DNA of 46,790 nucleotides from Sphingobium sp. GTDB lineage: Bacteria; Pseudomonadota; Alphaproteobacteria; Sphingomonadales; Sphingomonadaceae. The notes below the pieces were generated by a model. The model saw nothing but the letters and a program-made list of their open reading frames with translations. It had not been told where the DNA came from and ran no database searches. The number at the start of each line of letters is the position of its first letter. Within the stretch, counting starts at the first letter, position 1. Made by a program: the position numbers and the translations under genes. Below, piece after piece: positions 26,206 through 36,092 of the stretch. The stretch is taken from assembly GCA_013911745.1 (NCBI GenBank), contig JACESO010000011.1, forward strand, positions 1 through 46,790, given 5' to 3'.

Positions 26206-26880
26206 ATGATGAAGCTCTTTATCGGCAACAAGGCCTATTCCAGCTGGTCGCTGCGCGGCTGGCTCGCCTGCAAGCTCTCGGGCCTCCCGTTCGAGGAGGT
26301 GGTCGTTCCCCTCTATGACGAGGCGTGGGAGAAACGGCGCGAGGGCGACGAATTCGCGCCTTCCTCGGGCAAGGTGCCGATCCTGTGGGACGGCGACGAC
26401 ATCGTCGTGTGGGACAGCCTGGCCATCGTCGAATATCTGAATGAGAAGACCGGCGGCGATCGGTTCTGGCCGACCGATCCTGCGGCGCGCGCCATGGCCC
26501 GGTCGATGGCGGCGGAGATGCATTCGAGCTTCGCCGCACTCCGCCGCGAGCACAGCATGAACATCCGCCGCATCTTCGACGCGGTGCCGCCGTCGCAAGC
26601 GGTCGCCCAGGATCTGGCGCGCCTGATGCAGCTCTGGGCGCAGGCGCGGGCCCGCCATGGCGGCGACGGCGAATTTCTGTTCGGCCAGTTCGGCGCGGCC
26701 GACGTGATGTTCGCGCCGGTCGTCACCCGCCTCATCAGCTATCAGCTGCCCGTCGCGCGCTTTGCCGAAGCCTATATGCGCGCGATCATCGCCCATCCCT
26801 GGATGCAGGAATGGATCGGCGGCGCGCAGGCGGAGGATTGGGTGATCGACCGGTTCGAGATGCCGCCCCAGACTGCGTGA
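26206..26880 (+). CDS. Glutathione S-transferase family protein
   Basis: A 224-residue cytosolic GST. The N-terminal thioredoxin-like domain (1-80) has the NKAYSSWSLRGWLA segment, with serines near the usual catalytic position, and the glutathione-binding GKVPILWDGD and WDSLAIVEYLNEK (the SNAIL/TRAIL-equivalent). The alpha-helical C-terminal domain (about 90-220) includes FGAADVMFAPVVTRL. Substrate unknown. The start is the first of two consecutive ATGs at 26206. A one-helix hypothetical gene follows 17 bases later on the same strand, probably in one transcript. Confidence 0.9.
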   Translation: MMKLFIGNKAYSSWSLRGWLACKLSGLPFEEVVVPLYDEAWEKRREGDEFAPSSGKVPILWDGDDIVVWDSLAIVEYLNEKTGGDRFWPTDPAARAMARSMAAEMHSSFAALRREHSMNIRRIFDAVPPSQAVAQDLARLMQLWAQARARHGGDGEFLFGQFGAADVMFAPVVTRLISYQLPVARFAEAYMRAIIAHPWMQEWIGGAQAEDWVIDRFEMPPQTA

Positions 26881-26897
26881 CAGGAAGACCGTCTGAC

Positions 26898-27542
26898 GTG
26901 AACGATCCAGCCCCCCAGTCGAAGGAAAGCCAAGCGGCGGAGGCCGCCGCCATCCGCCGCCGCTGGATCAGCCTTGGCGAAGGCGTGGCGGTGCTGGCGG
27001 TGCTGATCTCGGCTCTCACCCTCTACCTCAACTGGGCCGACAGGCGCGAGGAGCGCACGGAAAAGGCGGCGGAAAGCAGCAAGGCGTCCGCCCGCGCCGC
27101 GTCCCTCGTCCTGCGCGCCACTTCGGTGAAGGACGACCGCATCGCCATTGCGCCTGGAGACTCGGCGCAGATCATCCAGAGCCAGACCATCCTCTTCCCC
27201 ACGCCGCTTGGCCTGGCACCTGTGGATACGAGCGGCGACGCACGGATCGAGGCCGACTGGTTCGACGGCGCGCTCAAAAAGGCGCGCGATCGCGCGAAAC
27301 TGCCCGACGAGAGCGTCGGCGACGACAAGCTGCCGGTCGCCATCACCACCCGCTTCACCGCCGGCGGCGAGATGCATGAAAGCGTCGCGCTGTACGACAT
27401 CGGCTATGGCATAGCGGGCGGCTGGATCGCCGGGCACAGCCTGTCGCTGCGCGGCCTCTCGCGGGTGGAAACGCTCAGTCGTAGTACCGCCCAATCGGCC
27501 ATCGATGGCCGTTGGGCGCGGCTCGTAGCAAAACGGCCCTAG
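26898..27542 (+). CDS. Hypothetical single-pass membrane protein
   Basis: 214 residues beginning with GTG 26898, with AGGAAG about ten bases upstream. An acidic/Ala-rich N-terminus is followed by a basic patch (IRRRW), one membrane helix at about 34-52 (VAVLAVLISALTLYLNW) and a periplasmic beta-rich domain with a Gly-rich end (DIGYGIAGGWIAGHSLSL). No family is recognised. The frame is open upstream inside the GST gene, but that extension is only the GST sequence in another frame. Confidence 0.7.
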   Translation: MNDPAPQSKESQAAEAAAIRRRWISLGEGVAVLAVLISALTLYLNWADRREERTEKAAESSKASARAASLVLRATSVKDDRIAIAPGDSAQIIQSQTILFPTPLGLAPVDTSGDARIEADWFDGALKKARDRAKLPDESVGDDKLPVAITTRFTAGGEMHESVALYDIGYGIAGGWIAGHSLSLRGLSRVETLSRSTAQSAIDGRWARLVAKRP

Positions 27543-27609
27543 CCCTGCTTCTTCGCCTGAAACCTAAAAGCGTTTTGTTTCGGCTGCGGCCATGCCCGAA
27601 GGAAGGATC

Positions 27610-28461
27610 ATGAACGCGCTCGGATCGATCGACCTCTTTCACGCCGTCGCCGGCCTGCTTGTGGGGACGCTCGTCGGGCTGACGGGCGTGGGCGGCGGAT
27701 CGCTGATGACGCCGCTGCTCGTCCTCTTCTTCGGTTTTTCCGCCAAGACGGCGGTCGGCACCGACCTGCTCTTCGCCGCCATTACGAAGATCGCGGGATC
27801 GGCCGTCCATGGCTCGCGCGAGACGGTGGACTGGCGCATCGTGCGGCGCATGGCGATGGGCAGCGTGCCCGCCGCCATCATCGCCCTCATCCTGCTGCGC
27901 CATGTGGGCGAAGTCGGCCAGTCCACCGAAAGGATCATCCTCCTGTCGCTCGCCAGCCTGCTGGCGCTGACGGCGGTCGGGGTGATCGGCCGCAAATGGC
28001 TGTTCCGCCACCGCGACGTACTTGAAACACCCAGGTCGCGGGGCGCAATCGTCGCCAGCACCGTAATACTGGGCGCGCTGATCGGCGCGGCGGTGACCGT
28101 CTCCTCCGTGGGCGCAGGCGCGATCGGCGTCACCGTGCTGCTGGTCCTCTATCCCCGGCTCCCGGTGTCGCGGATCGTGGGGTCGGACATCGCCCATGCC
28201 GTGCCGCTGGCGCTGATCGCCGGGACCGGCCACTGGCTGATGGGCGACGTCAATGGGACGTTGCTCACCAACCTGCTGATCGGATCGATCCCCGGCGTGA
28301 TCGTCGGCAGCTATCTGTCTTCCCACGCGCCCGACCGCGTGCTCCAGCCCCTGCTGGCTGTGGTGCTCGCCGTCTCGTCCTGGCAATTGTTCGTGAAGGC
28401 GCGCGCCACGCCGGACGCCCCCGCCATCCACGCCGCCGCGCCGCGCTCCACCCATAGCTGA
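27610..28461 (+). CDS. TauE/SafE-family sulfite exporter-like permease
   Basis: About 283 residues with roughly eight membrane segments and the family's internal repeat: GLTGVGGGSLMTPLLVLFFG near the N-terminus and the corresponding VSSVGAGAIGVTVLLVLYP half-way. Family members export sulfite, sulfoacetate or related organosulfur anions; the substrate here is unknown. ATG 27610 has GAAGGAAGG just upstream and is preferred over ATG 27592. A strong bidirectional terminator follows. Confidence 0.88.
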   Translation: MNALGSIDLFHAVAGLLVGTLVGLTGVGGGSLMTPLLVLFFGFSAKTAVGTDLLFAAITKIAGSAVHGSRETVDWRIVRRMAMGSVPAAIIALILLRHVGEVGQSTERIILLSLASLLALTAVGVIGRKWLFRHRDVLETPRSRGAIVASTVILGALIGAAVTVSSVGAGAIGVTVLLVLYPRLPVSRIVGSDIAHAVPLALIAGTGHWLMGDVNGTLLTNLLIGSIPGVIVGSYLSSHAPDRVLQPLLAVVLAVSSWQLFVKARATPDAPAIHAAAPRSTHS

Positions 28462-28465
28462 CGGC

Positions 28466-28503
28466 AAAAGGCCCGGCCGCTCCATCGGAGCGCCGGGCCT
28501 TTT
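28466..28503. terminator. Bidirectional rho-independent terminator
   Basis: The arms at 28466-28483 and 28487-28503 pair along 17 bp with one bulged C and a 3-base loop; the stem starts with AAAA and ends with TTTT. It lies between convergent tauE-like and ndk genes and should work for both. Confidence 0.9.
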
Positions 28504-28527
28504 CAACTTGCCTTCGATGGCGGCTGT

Positions 28528-28950
28528 TTAGCCGACGATTTCTTCGGGCTTGAAGAAATAGGCGATCTCGGTCGCGGCATTTTCCTCGCTGTCCGAACCA
28601 TGGACCGAATTGGCCTCGATCGATTCCGCCAGCTCCTTGCGGATCGTGCCGGCGTCGGCGTTGGCGGGGTTGGTCGCACCCATGATGTCGCGGTTGCGCT
28701 TCACGGCGTCCTCGCCTTCCAGCACCTGCACGACGACCGGGCCGGAGATCATGAAGGCGACGAGGTCGGCGAAGAAGGGGCGTTCCTTGTGCACGGCGTA
28801 GAAGCCTTCGGCCTGTTCGCGGCTCATGCGGATGCGCTTGGACGCGACGACGCGCAGGCCCGCTTCCTCCAGCATCTTGGTGACCGCGCCGGTCAGGTTG
28901 CGACGGGTGGCGTCGGGCTTGATGATCGAAAAGGTGCGCGTGACGGCCAT
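28528..28950 (-). CDS. ndk: Nucleoside diphosphate kinase
   Basis: A 140-residue enzyme that transfers the gamma phosphate from ATP to other nucleoside diphosphates through a phosphohistidine. The N-terminal [13 protein letters not shown], the [11 protein letters not shown] motif and the active site NSVHGSDS (His117) are all present, and the length is canonical. ATG 28950 matches family N-termini ([12 protein letters not shown]); the frame is open further upstream but without homology. Confidence 0.97.
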   Translation of the reverse strand: MAVTRTFSIIKPDATRRNLTGAVTKMLEEAGLRVVASKRIRMSREQAEGFYAVHKERPFFADLVAFMISGPVVVQVLEGEDAVKRNRDIMGATNPANADAGTIRKELAESIEANSVHGSDSEENAATEIAYFFKPEEIVG

Positions 28951-29090
28951 GGCCCTCAATACTCCGGACTGTTGGAAAGTTGCGCGCCCTTTAGACGCGG
29001 GACGGCCAGGCCGCAAGGGGGGTGCCGAGAGTGCGGCTGCGCGGGGCTGCATAATGGCTGGAACGGGTGGCTTCCCGCCATCGCCATGAT

Positions 29091-29181
29091 CGTCACCCTG
29101 AACTTGTTTCAGAGTCTATTTCTCCGGATCACGCTTTGGCTCATTGGGAGAAATGGATGTTGAAACAAGTTCAGCATGACG
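29091..29181. repeat. REP-like inverted repeat between ndk and holC
   Basis: 21-base arms at 29091-29111 and 29161-29181 (core TGAACTTGTTTCA/TGAAACAAGTTCA) are inverted copies with two mismatches and a 49-base spacer. The core is of a type I recall as frequent in sphingomonad intergenic regions. The gap between the ndk start and the holC stop (280 bases) holds nothing else recognisable apart from the ndk promoter region. Confidence 0.65.
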
Positions 29182-29230
29182 AATGAGGTTAGGACAGCCC
29201 TTGCCAACGTCGATGGTTAGTTAACCAACC

Positions 29231-29668
29231 CTAAGGCCCCTGCACCCACTTCCGTCCCTCCTGTCGCCAGAACCTCGGCTCCACCCCTTCCGCCTTGCTC
29301 AGCGTGCGCCAGTTCGTCCGCGCGCCGTCGATCGTGTCGGCGTCGAAGAAGTAGAAGGCGCGCTCGAAGCCCAGTGCCTCGTCACGCCATACCCCGTCCG
29401 CCAGCGCCACATGCCGCGCGCCGTTCGCCGCGTCGCAGCTTTCGCTCAGGAGGATCGGCTGGTTGCTCTCGCCACCCTCGCCCGCGCGGCCATGCGCCAG
29501 GAAGCTCTCCGGCGGCCCGGCCCACAGTCCTTCGGAAATGCGCGCCAACCGATCGGGCTCCCCCGCCACCACCAGCAGCCGCGCGCCCAGCCCCAGGATG
29601 CGGCCCGCAATGGCGGGCAGCACCTGTTCCACCGGATCGCGGCTCAACTGGTAGAAATCGACCTGCAT
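29231..29668 (-). CDS. holC: DNA polymerase III chi subunit
   Basis: A 145-residue protein. MQVDFYQLSRDPVEQVLPAIAGRIL at the N-terminus and the YFFDADTIDGARTNWRTLSK segment near the C-terminus are typical of HolC, which links the clamp loader to single-strand-binding protein. The start ATG 29668 overlaps the pepA stop by one base (TGATG), so it is translated from the pepA message; the pepA-holC pair is a widespread arrangement. Confidence 0.9.
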   Translation of the reverse strand: MQVDFYQLSRDPVEQVLPAIAGRILGLGARLLVVAGEPDRLARISEGLWAGPPESFLAHGRAGEGGESNQPILLSESCDAANGARHVALADGVWRDEALGFERAFYFFDADTIDGARTNWRTLSKAEGVEPRFWRQEGRKWVQGP

Positions 29669-31113
29669 CAGCGTTCGTAATGATCCGCCACGAACCGGTC
29701 GATCAGGCGCACGCCGTAACCGGTCGCGCCCTTGTCCCAGGTGCCGCCCGGCTTGTCCGCCCACACCATGCCGGCGATGTCGAGATGCGCCCATTTGACG
29801 CCATCCTCGATGAAGCGCTTCAGGAACTGCGCCGCCGTGATCGACCCGGCATAGCGCGGCCCGATATTCTTCATGTCTGCGATGGGGCTGTCGATCAGCT
29901 TGTCATAGGCGGCCGACAGCGGAAAGCGCCACAGCGGATCGCCTACCGCCTGCCCCGCCGCGATCAGGTCGGCCGCAAGGCCATCGTCATTGGAGAAGAT
30001 GCCCGCATATTCATTGCCCAGCGACACGATCATCGCGCCCGTCAGCGTGGCGAGATCGACGATCACCTCCGGGTTGTAGGTCCGCTGCGCCCAGGTCAGC
30101 GCGTCGCACAGCACCAGCCGCCCTTCCGCGTCGGTGTTCAGCACCTCGATCGTCTGCCCCGACATGGAGGTGACGATGTCGCCCGGGCGCTGCGCATTGC
30201 CGTCCGGCATATTTTCAACAAGGCCGCAAATGCCCACGACCCGAGCCTTGGCCTTGCGCCCGGCCAGCGCCTTCATCGCGCCCGCGACCGCGCCCGCGCC
30301 GCCCATGTCCCACTTCATGTCCTCCATGCCCGCCGCCGGCTTGATGGAGATGCCGCCGGTGTCGAAGGTCACGCCCTTGCCCACGAACACCACCGGCTTT
30401 TCCGCCGCGCCGTTGGTGCCGTCCCATTCCATCGCCAGCAGCCGTGCCTCGCGAGGTGACCCCTGCGCCACGCCCAGCAGCGATCCCATGCCCAGCTCCT
30501 CCATCGCCGCCTTGTCCAGCACGGTGATCTTGACGCCCAGGTCGGCGAGATGCCGGCACCGCTCGACGAAGCTTTCGGGATAGAGGATGTTCGCCGGCTC
30601 CGACACCAGTTCGCGGGTGAAGGCGACGCCGTCCGCGATCGCCGCCTGCGCCTGCCATGCGCTGTCGGCGCCCTCCGTCACGATCGTCAGCGTCTTGAGC
30701 GTGGGCTTCGCCTTCTCGCTCTGGCGCGTGCGATAGGTGTCGATGCGCCAGCCGCGCAGCCGCGCGCCGAACGCCAGCGCCGCCGCAACCTCCGCGCTCG
30801 CGCCGCCGACGAACTCGACCGCCGCATGGGCCGCCCCGCTGGTCGCCAGCTTCGCCGTCAGCGCCGCGCCGGCCTTCTCCGCGTCCTGCGCGCCGCCGCC
30901 GCCGGTGCCGAGCAACAGCACGCGCAGCGTCTGTTCGCCTTCCGCGACGAAGCTCTCGAAGCTCGTCCCCGCCTCGCCCGTGAAGCGCGAAGCGGCCGCG
31001 CCCGCCGCCAGCGTCGCCGCCGCGCTCAGCGGCAGCGCATCAAAACCCCCCTTCTGCACGGCAAGGACCAGCGTGTCTGCGTCGGGGCGGGTCGGGCTGA
31101 ACTGAATATCCAT
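29668..31113 (-). CDS. pepA: Leucyl aminopeptidase (cytosol aminopeptidase, M17)
   Basis: A 481-residue dinuclear metal exopeptidase. The N-terminal macro-like domain (about 1-160) precedes the catalytic domain, which shows VGKGVTFDTGGIS (metal-binding Lys/Asp), the MKWDMGGAGAV segment and the family signature NTDAEGRL with catalytic Arg and metal-binding Asp/Glu. ATG 31113 is preceded by AGAGG. The E. coli relative also binds DNA in plasmid-dimer resolution and gene regulation; whether this one does is unknown. It heads the pepA-holC unit, divergent from lptD with a 164-base spacer. Confidence 0.96.
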   Translation of the reverse strand: MDIQFSPTRPDADTLVLAVQKGGFDALPLSAAATLAAGAAASRFTGEAGTSFESFVAEGEQTLRVLLLGTGGGGAQDAEKAGAALTAKLATSGAAHAAVEFVGGASAEVAAALAFGARLRGWRIDTYRTRQSEKAKPTLKTLTIVTEGADSAWQAQAAIADGVAFTRELVSEPANILYPESFVERCRHLADLGVKITVLDKAAMEELGMGSLLGVAQGSPREARLLAMEWDGTNGAAEKPVVFVGKGVTFDTGGISIKPAAGMEDMKWDMGGAGAVAGAMKALAGRKAKARVVGICGLVENMPDGNAQRPGDIVTSMSGQTIEVLNTDAEGRLVLCDALTWAQRTYNPEVIVDLATLTGAMIVSLGNEYAGIFSNDDGLAADLIAAGQAVGDPLWRFPLSAAYDKLIDSPIADMKNIGPRYAGSITAAQFLKRFIEDGVKWAHLDIAGMVWADKPGGTWDKGATGYGVRLIDRFVADHYER

Positions 31114-31277
31114 CGGGGCTCTTTTTCCTCTTGTCGGGCCAGCGGCGGGAACCGCCTTGCTGTCTGCCAGATAGTGCGCTTTCGCAGGGAGGCAAAGCCG
31201 TTCGACCGATTTTGCTGACCGTGCCGGTGCGGCAGCGATTGCGGACGGGCCGGCTCTGCGATAGGCGGGAAGGCCAG

Positions 31278-33587
31278 ATGCGCCCGTCGATAAGGCCCAA
31301 CCGCTTGTCCCACGTCCCCTTTCCCCGATGCCTTGGCTCATCCGCCCGCGCGGCGCTGCTGGGTGGCGTCGCACTGCTCGCGATCCCGCATGCGCTCGCG
31401 CAGGATGCGCCCGAACCTCGCTTCAACGAGCCGCAGGCCCCCGTCAGCGCGCCCGACGCGCCCGTTCCGGCGAGCGACGATCAGATCGGCTTTGCCGCCG
31501 ATACCCTGGAATATGACAGCAATAGCGAGGTCGTGACCGCCAGCGGCCATGTGCAGCTGGTGCGCGATGGCAATCGCCTGCGCGCCGACCGGGTGGTGTG
31601 GAACCGCACCAGCGGCAAGGTGGAGGCGCAGGGCAATGTCTCCGTCACCGATCCCGAAGGCAACACCGCCTATGGCGACCGCTTCGACGTCACCGATACG
31701 CTGAAGGACGGGGCGGTCGACAATATGCTGCTGGTGCTGCAGACCGGCGGCCGGCTGGCGGCGGTGAAGGGCGAGCGGACGAACGGCGTCTACACGCTGC
31801 ACCGTGCCGCCTATACCGGCTGTTCGGTGGAGGATGGCGACGGCTGTCCCAAGGAACCCACCTGGCAGATCAACGCCGTCAAGGTCGTGTACGATCCCAC
31901 GCGCGAGCGGGTGACCTACACCAACGCCAATGTCGAACTGTTCGGTCTGCCGCTCATTCCGCTGCCCGGCCTGTCCCACCCGGTCGGCGACGATGGCGGC
32001 AGCGGCCTCCTGGTCCCCAACCTGCGCTACGACCGCAACAACGGGTTCGAAGTCGCGCTGCCCTATTATTTCAAGCTCGCGCCGAACCGCGACCTGACGG
32101 TCACGCCGCACATCTATTCCAACGTTCTCCCCATGCTGGAAACAAACTACCGGCACCTGTGGGATCGCGGCGCTTATCAGGTGACGGGCTATGTCACCTA
32201 CGGCCGGCGCGTCGGCACGGGCGAGATCGACACCACGCTGCCCGTCAACTCGCAGAAGGACCTGCGCGGCTATCTCGACGCCAGCGGCGCCATGCAACTG
32301 ACCCCGGAATGGAGCGTCGACGGCTCGGTCCGCGTGACCACCGACCGTACCTTCCTGCGCCGCTACGACGTCAGCCGCGACGACCGGCTGCGCTCGACCA
32401 TCGGCGCGCAGCGGATCGGCGACAACAGCTATTTCTCGCTGCGCGGCTGGGCGGTGCAGACGCTGCGCCAGGGCGATTCGCAGGGGCAGCAGCCGATCGC
32501 CCTTCCCGTGCTCGACTATCGGTATCGCGTCAAAGATCCGTTGCTGGGCGGCGTGCTCCAGCTTCAGGCGAACAGCCTCGCCATCACCCGCACGAACGGG
32601 CAGGATACGCAGCGCGCCTTCGCCGGCGCGGAATGGAACCTGCGGACGCTGACCGGCCTCGGCCAGGAAGTGACCTTCACCGGCTATCTGCGCGGCGACG
32701 TCTATCACAGCAACGACCGGCTGCTGAACCCGATCCCGCGCTATGCGGGCGATGCCGGCTGGCAGGCGCGCGGCATCGCGGCGGCGGCGATCGATATGCG
32801 CTGGCCTTTCATGGGCGAGGCGCTGGGCGGCGTGCAGCGCATCGCACCGCGCATCCAGCTCGTCGCCGCGCCGCATCTCGCCAACCTGTCGCTGCCCAAC
32901 GAGGACGCCCGCGCCGTCGACCTGGAAGACAGCAACCTCTTCGCGCTGAACCGCTTCGCCGGCTACGATCGGTTCGAAGACAGCTCTCGCGTCACCTATG
33001 GCCTTGAATATGGCCTGGAAATCCCGAACATCTCGATCCAGGCGAATATCGGCCAAAGCTATCGGCTCGACCGCCGGCCCAGCATCCTGCCCGACGGCAC
33101 CGGCCTGTCGGGCCGCCTGTCCGACATCGTCGGCCGCACCACCATCCGTTACAAGGATTTCGTGTCGCTCACCCACCGCTATCGCCTCGACAAGGACAGC
33201 CTGGCCGTCCGCCGCAACGAGATCGACGCGACCATCGGCAGCAAGTCGACCTATGCGATGGCGAGCTATCTGCGCCTCAACCGCAACGCCGTCGCGGGGG
33301 TGGAGGATTTGCAGGACCGGGAAGAGCTGCGGCTCGGCGGCCGGGTGCAGTTCGCGCGCTTCTGGTCCGTCTTCGGCTCGACGGTCATCAACCTCACCGA
33401 CGCGCGCGAGGATCCGACCAGCATGTCGGACGGCTACCAGCCGGTTCGCCACCGCCTCGGCATCGCCTATGAGGATGACTGCCTGACGCTGGGTTTCACC
33501 TGGCGGCGCGACTACCAGGCCAATGGCGACGCGCGAAAGGGCAACGGCTTCCAGCTTCGTCTAGCTTTCCGCAATATTGGCATATAA
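31278..33587 (+). CDS. lptD: LPS-assembly protein LptD
   Basis: A 769-residue outer-membrane protein that inserts lipopolysaccharide or glycosphingolipid-type lipids into the outer leaflet. The signal peptide ends near PHALAQ (about residue 42). An N-terminal OstA/LptA-like beta-jellyroll (about 65-180, with DTLEYDSNSEVVTASGHVQL) precedes the large C-terminal barrel with many alternating strands, ending in Phe-Arg-Asn-Ile-Gly-Ile. ATG 31278 has GGAAGG upstream. Some sphingomonads replace LPS with glycosphingolipids, so the exact lipid cargo is uncertain. It begins the lptD-surA-pdxA-rsmA cluster. Confidence 0.95.
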   Translation: MRPSIRPNRLSHVPFPRCLGSSARAALLGGVALLAIPHALAQDAPEPRFNEPQAPVSAPDAPVPASDDQIGFAADTLEYDSNSEVVTASGHVQLVRDGNRLRADRVVWNRTSGKVEAQGNVSVTDPEGNTAYGDRFDVTDTLKDGAVDNMLLVLQTGGRLAAVKGERTNGVYTLHRAAYTGCSVEDGDGCPKEPTWQINAVKVVYDPTRERVTYTNANVELFGLPLIPLPGLSHPVGDDGGSGLLVPNLRYDRNNGFEVALPYYFKLAPNRDLTVTPHIYSNVLPMLETNYRHLWDRGAYQVTGYVTYGRRVGTGEIDTTLPVNSQKDLRGYLDASGAMQLTPEWSVDGSVRVTTDRTFLRRYDVSRDDRLRSTIGAQRIGDNSYFSLRGWAVQTLRQGDSQGQQPIALPVLDYRYRVKDPLLGGVLQLQANSLAITRTNGQDTQRAFAGAEWNLRTLTGLGQEVTFTGYLRGDVYHSNDRLLNPIPRYAGDAGWQARGIAAAAIDMRWPFMGEALGGVQRIAPRIQLVAAPHLANLSLPNEDARAVDLEDSNLFALNRFAGYDRFEDSSRVTYGLEYGLEIPNISIQANIGQSYRLDRRPSILPDGTGLSGRLSDIVGRTTIRYKDFVSLTHRYRLDKDSLAVRRNEIDATIGSKSTYAMASYLRLNRNAVAGVEDLQDREELRLGGRVQFARFWSVFGSTVINLTDAREDPTSMSDGYQPVRHRLGIAYEDDCLTLGFTWRRDYQANGDARKGNGFQLRLAFRNIGI

Positions 33588-33673
33588 GGAACAGGCTCCC
33601 GCGATCCTGTCAGGGCCGGTTAAGGCGCGACGGAGCATCACGCTCCGTACCGTAGTGGAGATTGTTGCCGACG

Positions 33674-35092
33674 ATGTTGCCTGTGGTTTCCCCCACCCGC
33701 GTTTCCCAGACCCGCGTATCGCTGCCCGCTCGCCTGTTGCGGGGCATCCGCCCCTGCCTGTCGGGCCTGTGCCTCTCCACCGCGCTGGCCGCCACCGTCG
33801 TTCAGCCGCTCGGCGCGCAGACGGTCGATGAGGATGCCATGGACGTTCAGTCTCAGGGCCTCAACCTGCCCAAGGATCTGACCGTCTTCGGCAAGAGCGA
33901 TCCCAACGTGCGCAAGGCGACGGCCATCGTCAACGGCCGCATCATCACCGGGACCGACGTCGACCAGCGGCTCGCCCTCATCATCACCGCGAACGGGGGC
34001 AAGGTGTCGGAGGAGGAAAGGGAGCGGCTGCGCGTGCAGGTGCTGCGCAACCTGATCGACGAAACGCTGGAGATTCAGGAAGCCGCCGCCAACGACATCA
34101 AGATTTCCCCCGAAGAGGTGAACCAGAGCTATGAGCGGGTCGCGGGCAATTTCCGGCGTTCGCCCGCGCAGTTCGACGAATATCTTCGCAGCCAGGGCAG
34201 CAGCGCCGCCAGCATCAAGCGCCAGATCGAGGGCGAACTGGCGTGGAGCCGCCTCCAGCGGCGCAACATCCAGCCTTTCGTCAATGTGTCGGAAGAAGAA
34301 GTGAAGGCGGTGGTCGATCGCCTGAACGCCGCCAAGGGCAGCGATGAATTCCGCCTTGGCGAAATCTACCTGTCGGCGACGCCCGAAAACCGCGAGCAGA
34401 TCATCGCCAACGCACGCAACATCATCGAGCAGATTCGCAAGGGCGGCAGCTTCCAGGCCTATGCCCGGCAGTTTTCCGAAGCGTCCACGGCGGCGGTCGG
34501 CGGCGACCTCGGCTGGATTCGCCCGGCCCAGCTTCCCGCCGAACTGGCGCAGGCCGCGACCGAGATGCAGGTCGGCCAGATCGCCGGTCCCATCGAAACG
34601 GTCGGGGGCGTTTCGATCCTTTACGTCATCGACAAGCGCAAGGTGCTGACCGCCGATCCGCGTGATTCGCTGCTCAGCCTCAAGCAGCTGTCGGTCCTCT
34701 TCCCGCAGGGCACGACCAAGGAACAGGCGAGCGCCAAGGCCGCCAGCTTCGCCGCCGCGGTCAAGGAGATCAAGGGCTGCGGCCAGGCGAACGAAATCGG
34801 CGCGCGCGTCGGCGCCGACGTGGTCGACAATGACAATGTGAAGGTGCGCGACCTGCCGCCGCAGCTTCAGGACATCCTCATCAACCTTCAGGTCGGCGAG
34901 ACGACGCCTCCCTTCGGCTCGATTACCGATGGCGTGCGCGTGCTCGTGGTGTGCGGCCGCGACGATCCGCAGTCGGCGGGTGCGCCCAACGCCGAACAGA
35001 TCCAGGCGCAGCTGGAGGAAGAACGAGTCAACAAGCGGGCGCGCATCTACCTGCGCGATCTTCGCCGCGATGCCGTCATTGAATATAACTGA
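33674..35092 (+). CDS. surA: SurA-like periplasmic chaperone / peptidyl-prolyl isomerase
   Basis: About 472 residues. A long signal region (to about residue 45, ending VVQPLGAQ) is followed by the SurA N-terminal helical domain with IVNGRIITGTDVDQRLALI, and a parvulin-type domain (about 215-310) with EIYLSATPENREQI and FSEASTAAVGGDLGWI; a second, more divergent parvulin-like region follows (about 320-420). It escorts outer-membrane proteins, including LptD, to the BAM complex, in keeping with its place directly after lptD. The start is ATG 33674; a TTG at 33662 is also in frame. Confidence 0.9.
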   Translation: MLPVVSPTRVSQTRVSLPARLLRGIRPCLSGLCLSTALAATVVQPLGAQTVDEDAMDVQSQGLNLPKDLTVFGKSDPNVRKATAIVNGRIITGTDVDQRLALIITANGGKVSEEERERLRVQVLRNLIDETLEIQEAAANDIKISPEEVNQSYERVAGNFRRSPAQFDEYLRSQGSSAASIKRQIEGELAWSRLQRRNIQPFVNVSEEEVKAVVDRLNAAKGSDEFRLGEIYLSATPENREQIIANARNIIEQIRKGGSFQAYARQFSEASTAAVGGDLGWIRPAQLPAELAQAATEMQVGQIAGPIETVGGVSILYVIDKRKVLTADPRDSLLSLKQLSVLFPQGTTKEQASAKAASFAAAVKEIKGCGQANEIGARVGADVVDNDNVKVRDLPPQLQDILINLQVGETTPPFGSITDGVRVLVVCGRDDPQSAGAPNAEQIQAQLEEERVNKRARIYLRDLRRDAVIEYN

Positions 35093-36092
35093 CGCGCCCC
35101 TGCCCGTGCCCTTCGCCGTTTCGCTTGGCGATCCGGCGGGCATAGGTTCGGAAATCGTCGCCAAAAGCTGGGTAATGCGCGAAGCGCGCGGGCTGCCGCC
35201 CTTCTTCGCGGTGGGCGATCCTGCTTCGCTGCGCGCGGTCTGGCTCGGCCCGATCCAGCCGATCGCCGCACCGGAAGAGGCAGCGGGCGTCTTCGCTTCC
35301 GCCTTGCCCTGCCTTCAGGTCGCCGACGCCGGACCTATCACCCCCGGCAGTCCTACCATCGACGGCGCGCGCACCGCGCTTGAGGCGCTGGAGGTGTCGG
35401 TCGGCCTCGCCCGCTCCGGGTCCGCCGCCGGCATCGTCACCGCGCCGGTGGGCAAGGAACAGCTCTACAGCGTCGGCTTCACCCATCCCGGCCAGACCGA
35501 ATTCATCGCGGAACGCTGCGGCGTCGCCCCGCACAATGCGGTGATGATGCTCGCCGGCCCCTCGCTCCGGGTCGTGCCGATCACCATCCATATCCCGCTT
35601 GCGGAGGTGTCGGCCGCGCTCAGCATCGACCTGATCCGGGCGCGCGCGCTCACTACGGCCAAGGGGCTGCAACGCAGCTTCGGCATCGCCCGCCCCCGCC
35701 TCGTGGTCGCCGGGCTCAATCCCCATGCCGGCGAAAATGGCGCGCTGGGCCGGGAAGAGATCGACGTGATCCGCCCTGCGATCGCGCTCTTGCAGGAAGA
35801 CGGGCTGGACATTGTCGGCCCGCTCGCCGCCGACGCCATGTTCCACGCCCGCGCGCGGGAAAATTACGACGCGGCGCTCTGCATGTATCACGATCAGGCG
35901 CTGATCCCGATCAAGACGCTGAATTTCGACGAGGGCGTCAACATGACGCTTGGCCTGCCGATCGTGCGCACCTCGCCCGACCATGGCACTGCCTTCGGCA
36001 TCGCGGGCAAGGACGTCGCCAATCCCGGCGCGATGATCGCCGCGCTCAAGATGGCGGCTGAATCCGCCCGCGCCCGTCTCGCCCATGGCTGA
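35070..36092 (+). CDS. pdxA: 4-hydroxythreonine-4-phosphate dehydrogenase
   Basis: A 340-residue enzyme of the DXP-dependent vitamin B6 pathway: it oxidises 4-phospho-hydroxy-L-threonine before condensation by PdxJ. Family motifs are [12 protein letters not shown] near the N-terminus, [33 protein letters not shown] and [10 protein letters not shown]; histidines in these segments bind the metal. It starts at ATG 35070 within the last 23 bases of surA and ends 8 bases inside rsmA, so the three genes are tightly coupled. Confidence 0.96.
   Translation: MPSLNITDAPLPVPFAVSLGDPAGIGSEIVAKSWVMREARGLPPFFAVGDPASLRAVWLGPIQPIAAPEEAAGVFASALPCLQVADAGPITPGSPTIDGARTALEALEVSVGLARSGSAAGIVTAPVGKEQLYSVGFTHPGQTEFIAERCGVAPHNAVMMLAGPSLRVVPITIHIPLAEVSAALSIDLIRARALTTAKGLQRSFGIARPRLVVAGLNPHAGENGALGREEIDVIRPAIALLQEDGLDIVGPLAADAMFHARARENYDAALCMYHDQALIPIKTLNFDEGVNMTLGLPIVRTSPDHGTAFGIAGKDVANPGAMIAALKMAAESARARLAHG

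Noticed and set aside
31338-33452. 704-codon minus-strand frame opposite lptD
   Set aside because: Antisense shadow of a clear LptD gene; no recognisable motif and no ribosome binding site.
33638-35164. 508-codon minus-strand frame opposite surA
   Set aside because: Antisense shadow of the SurA-like gene.
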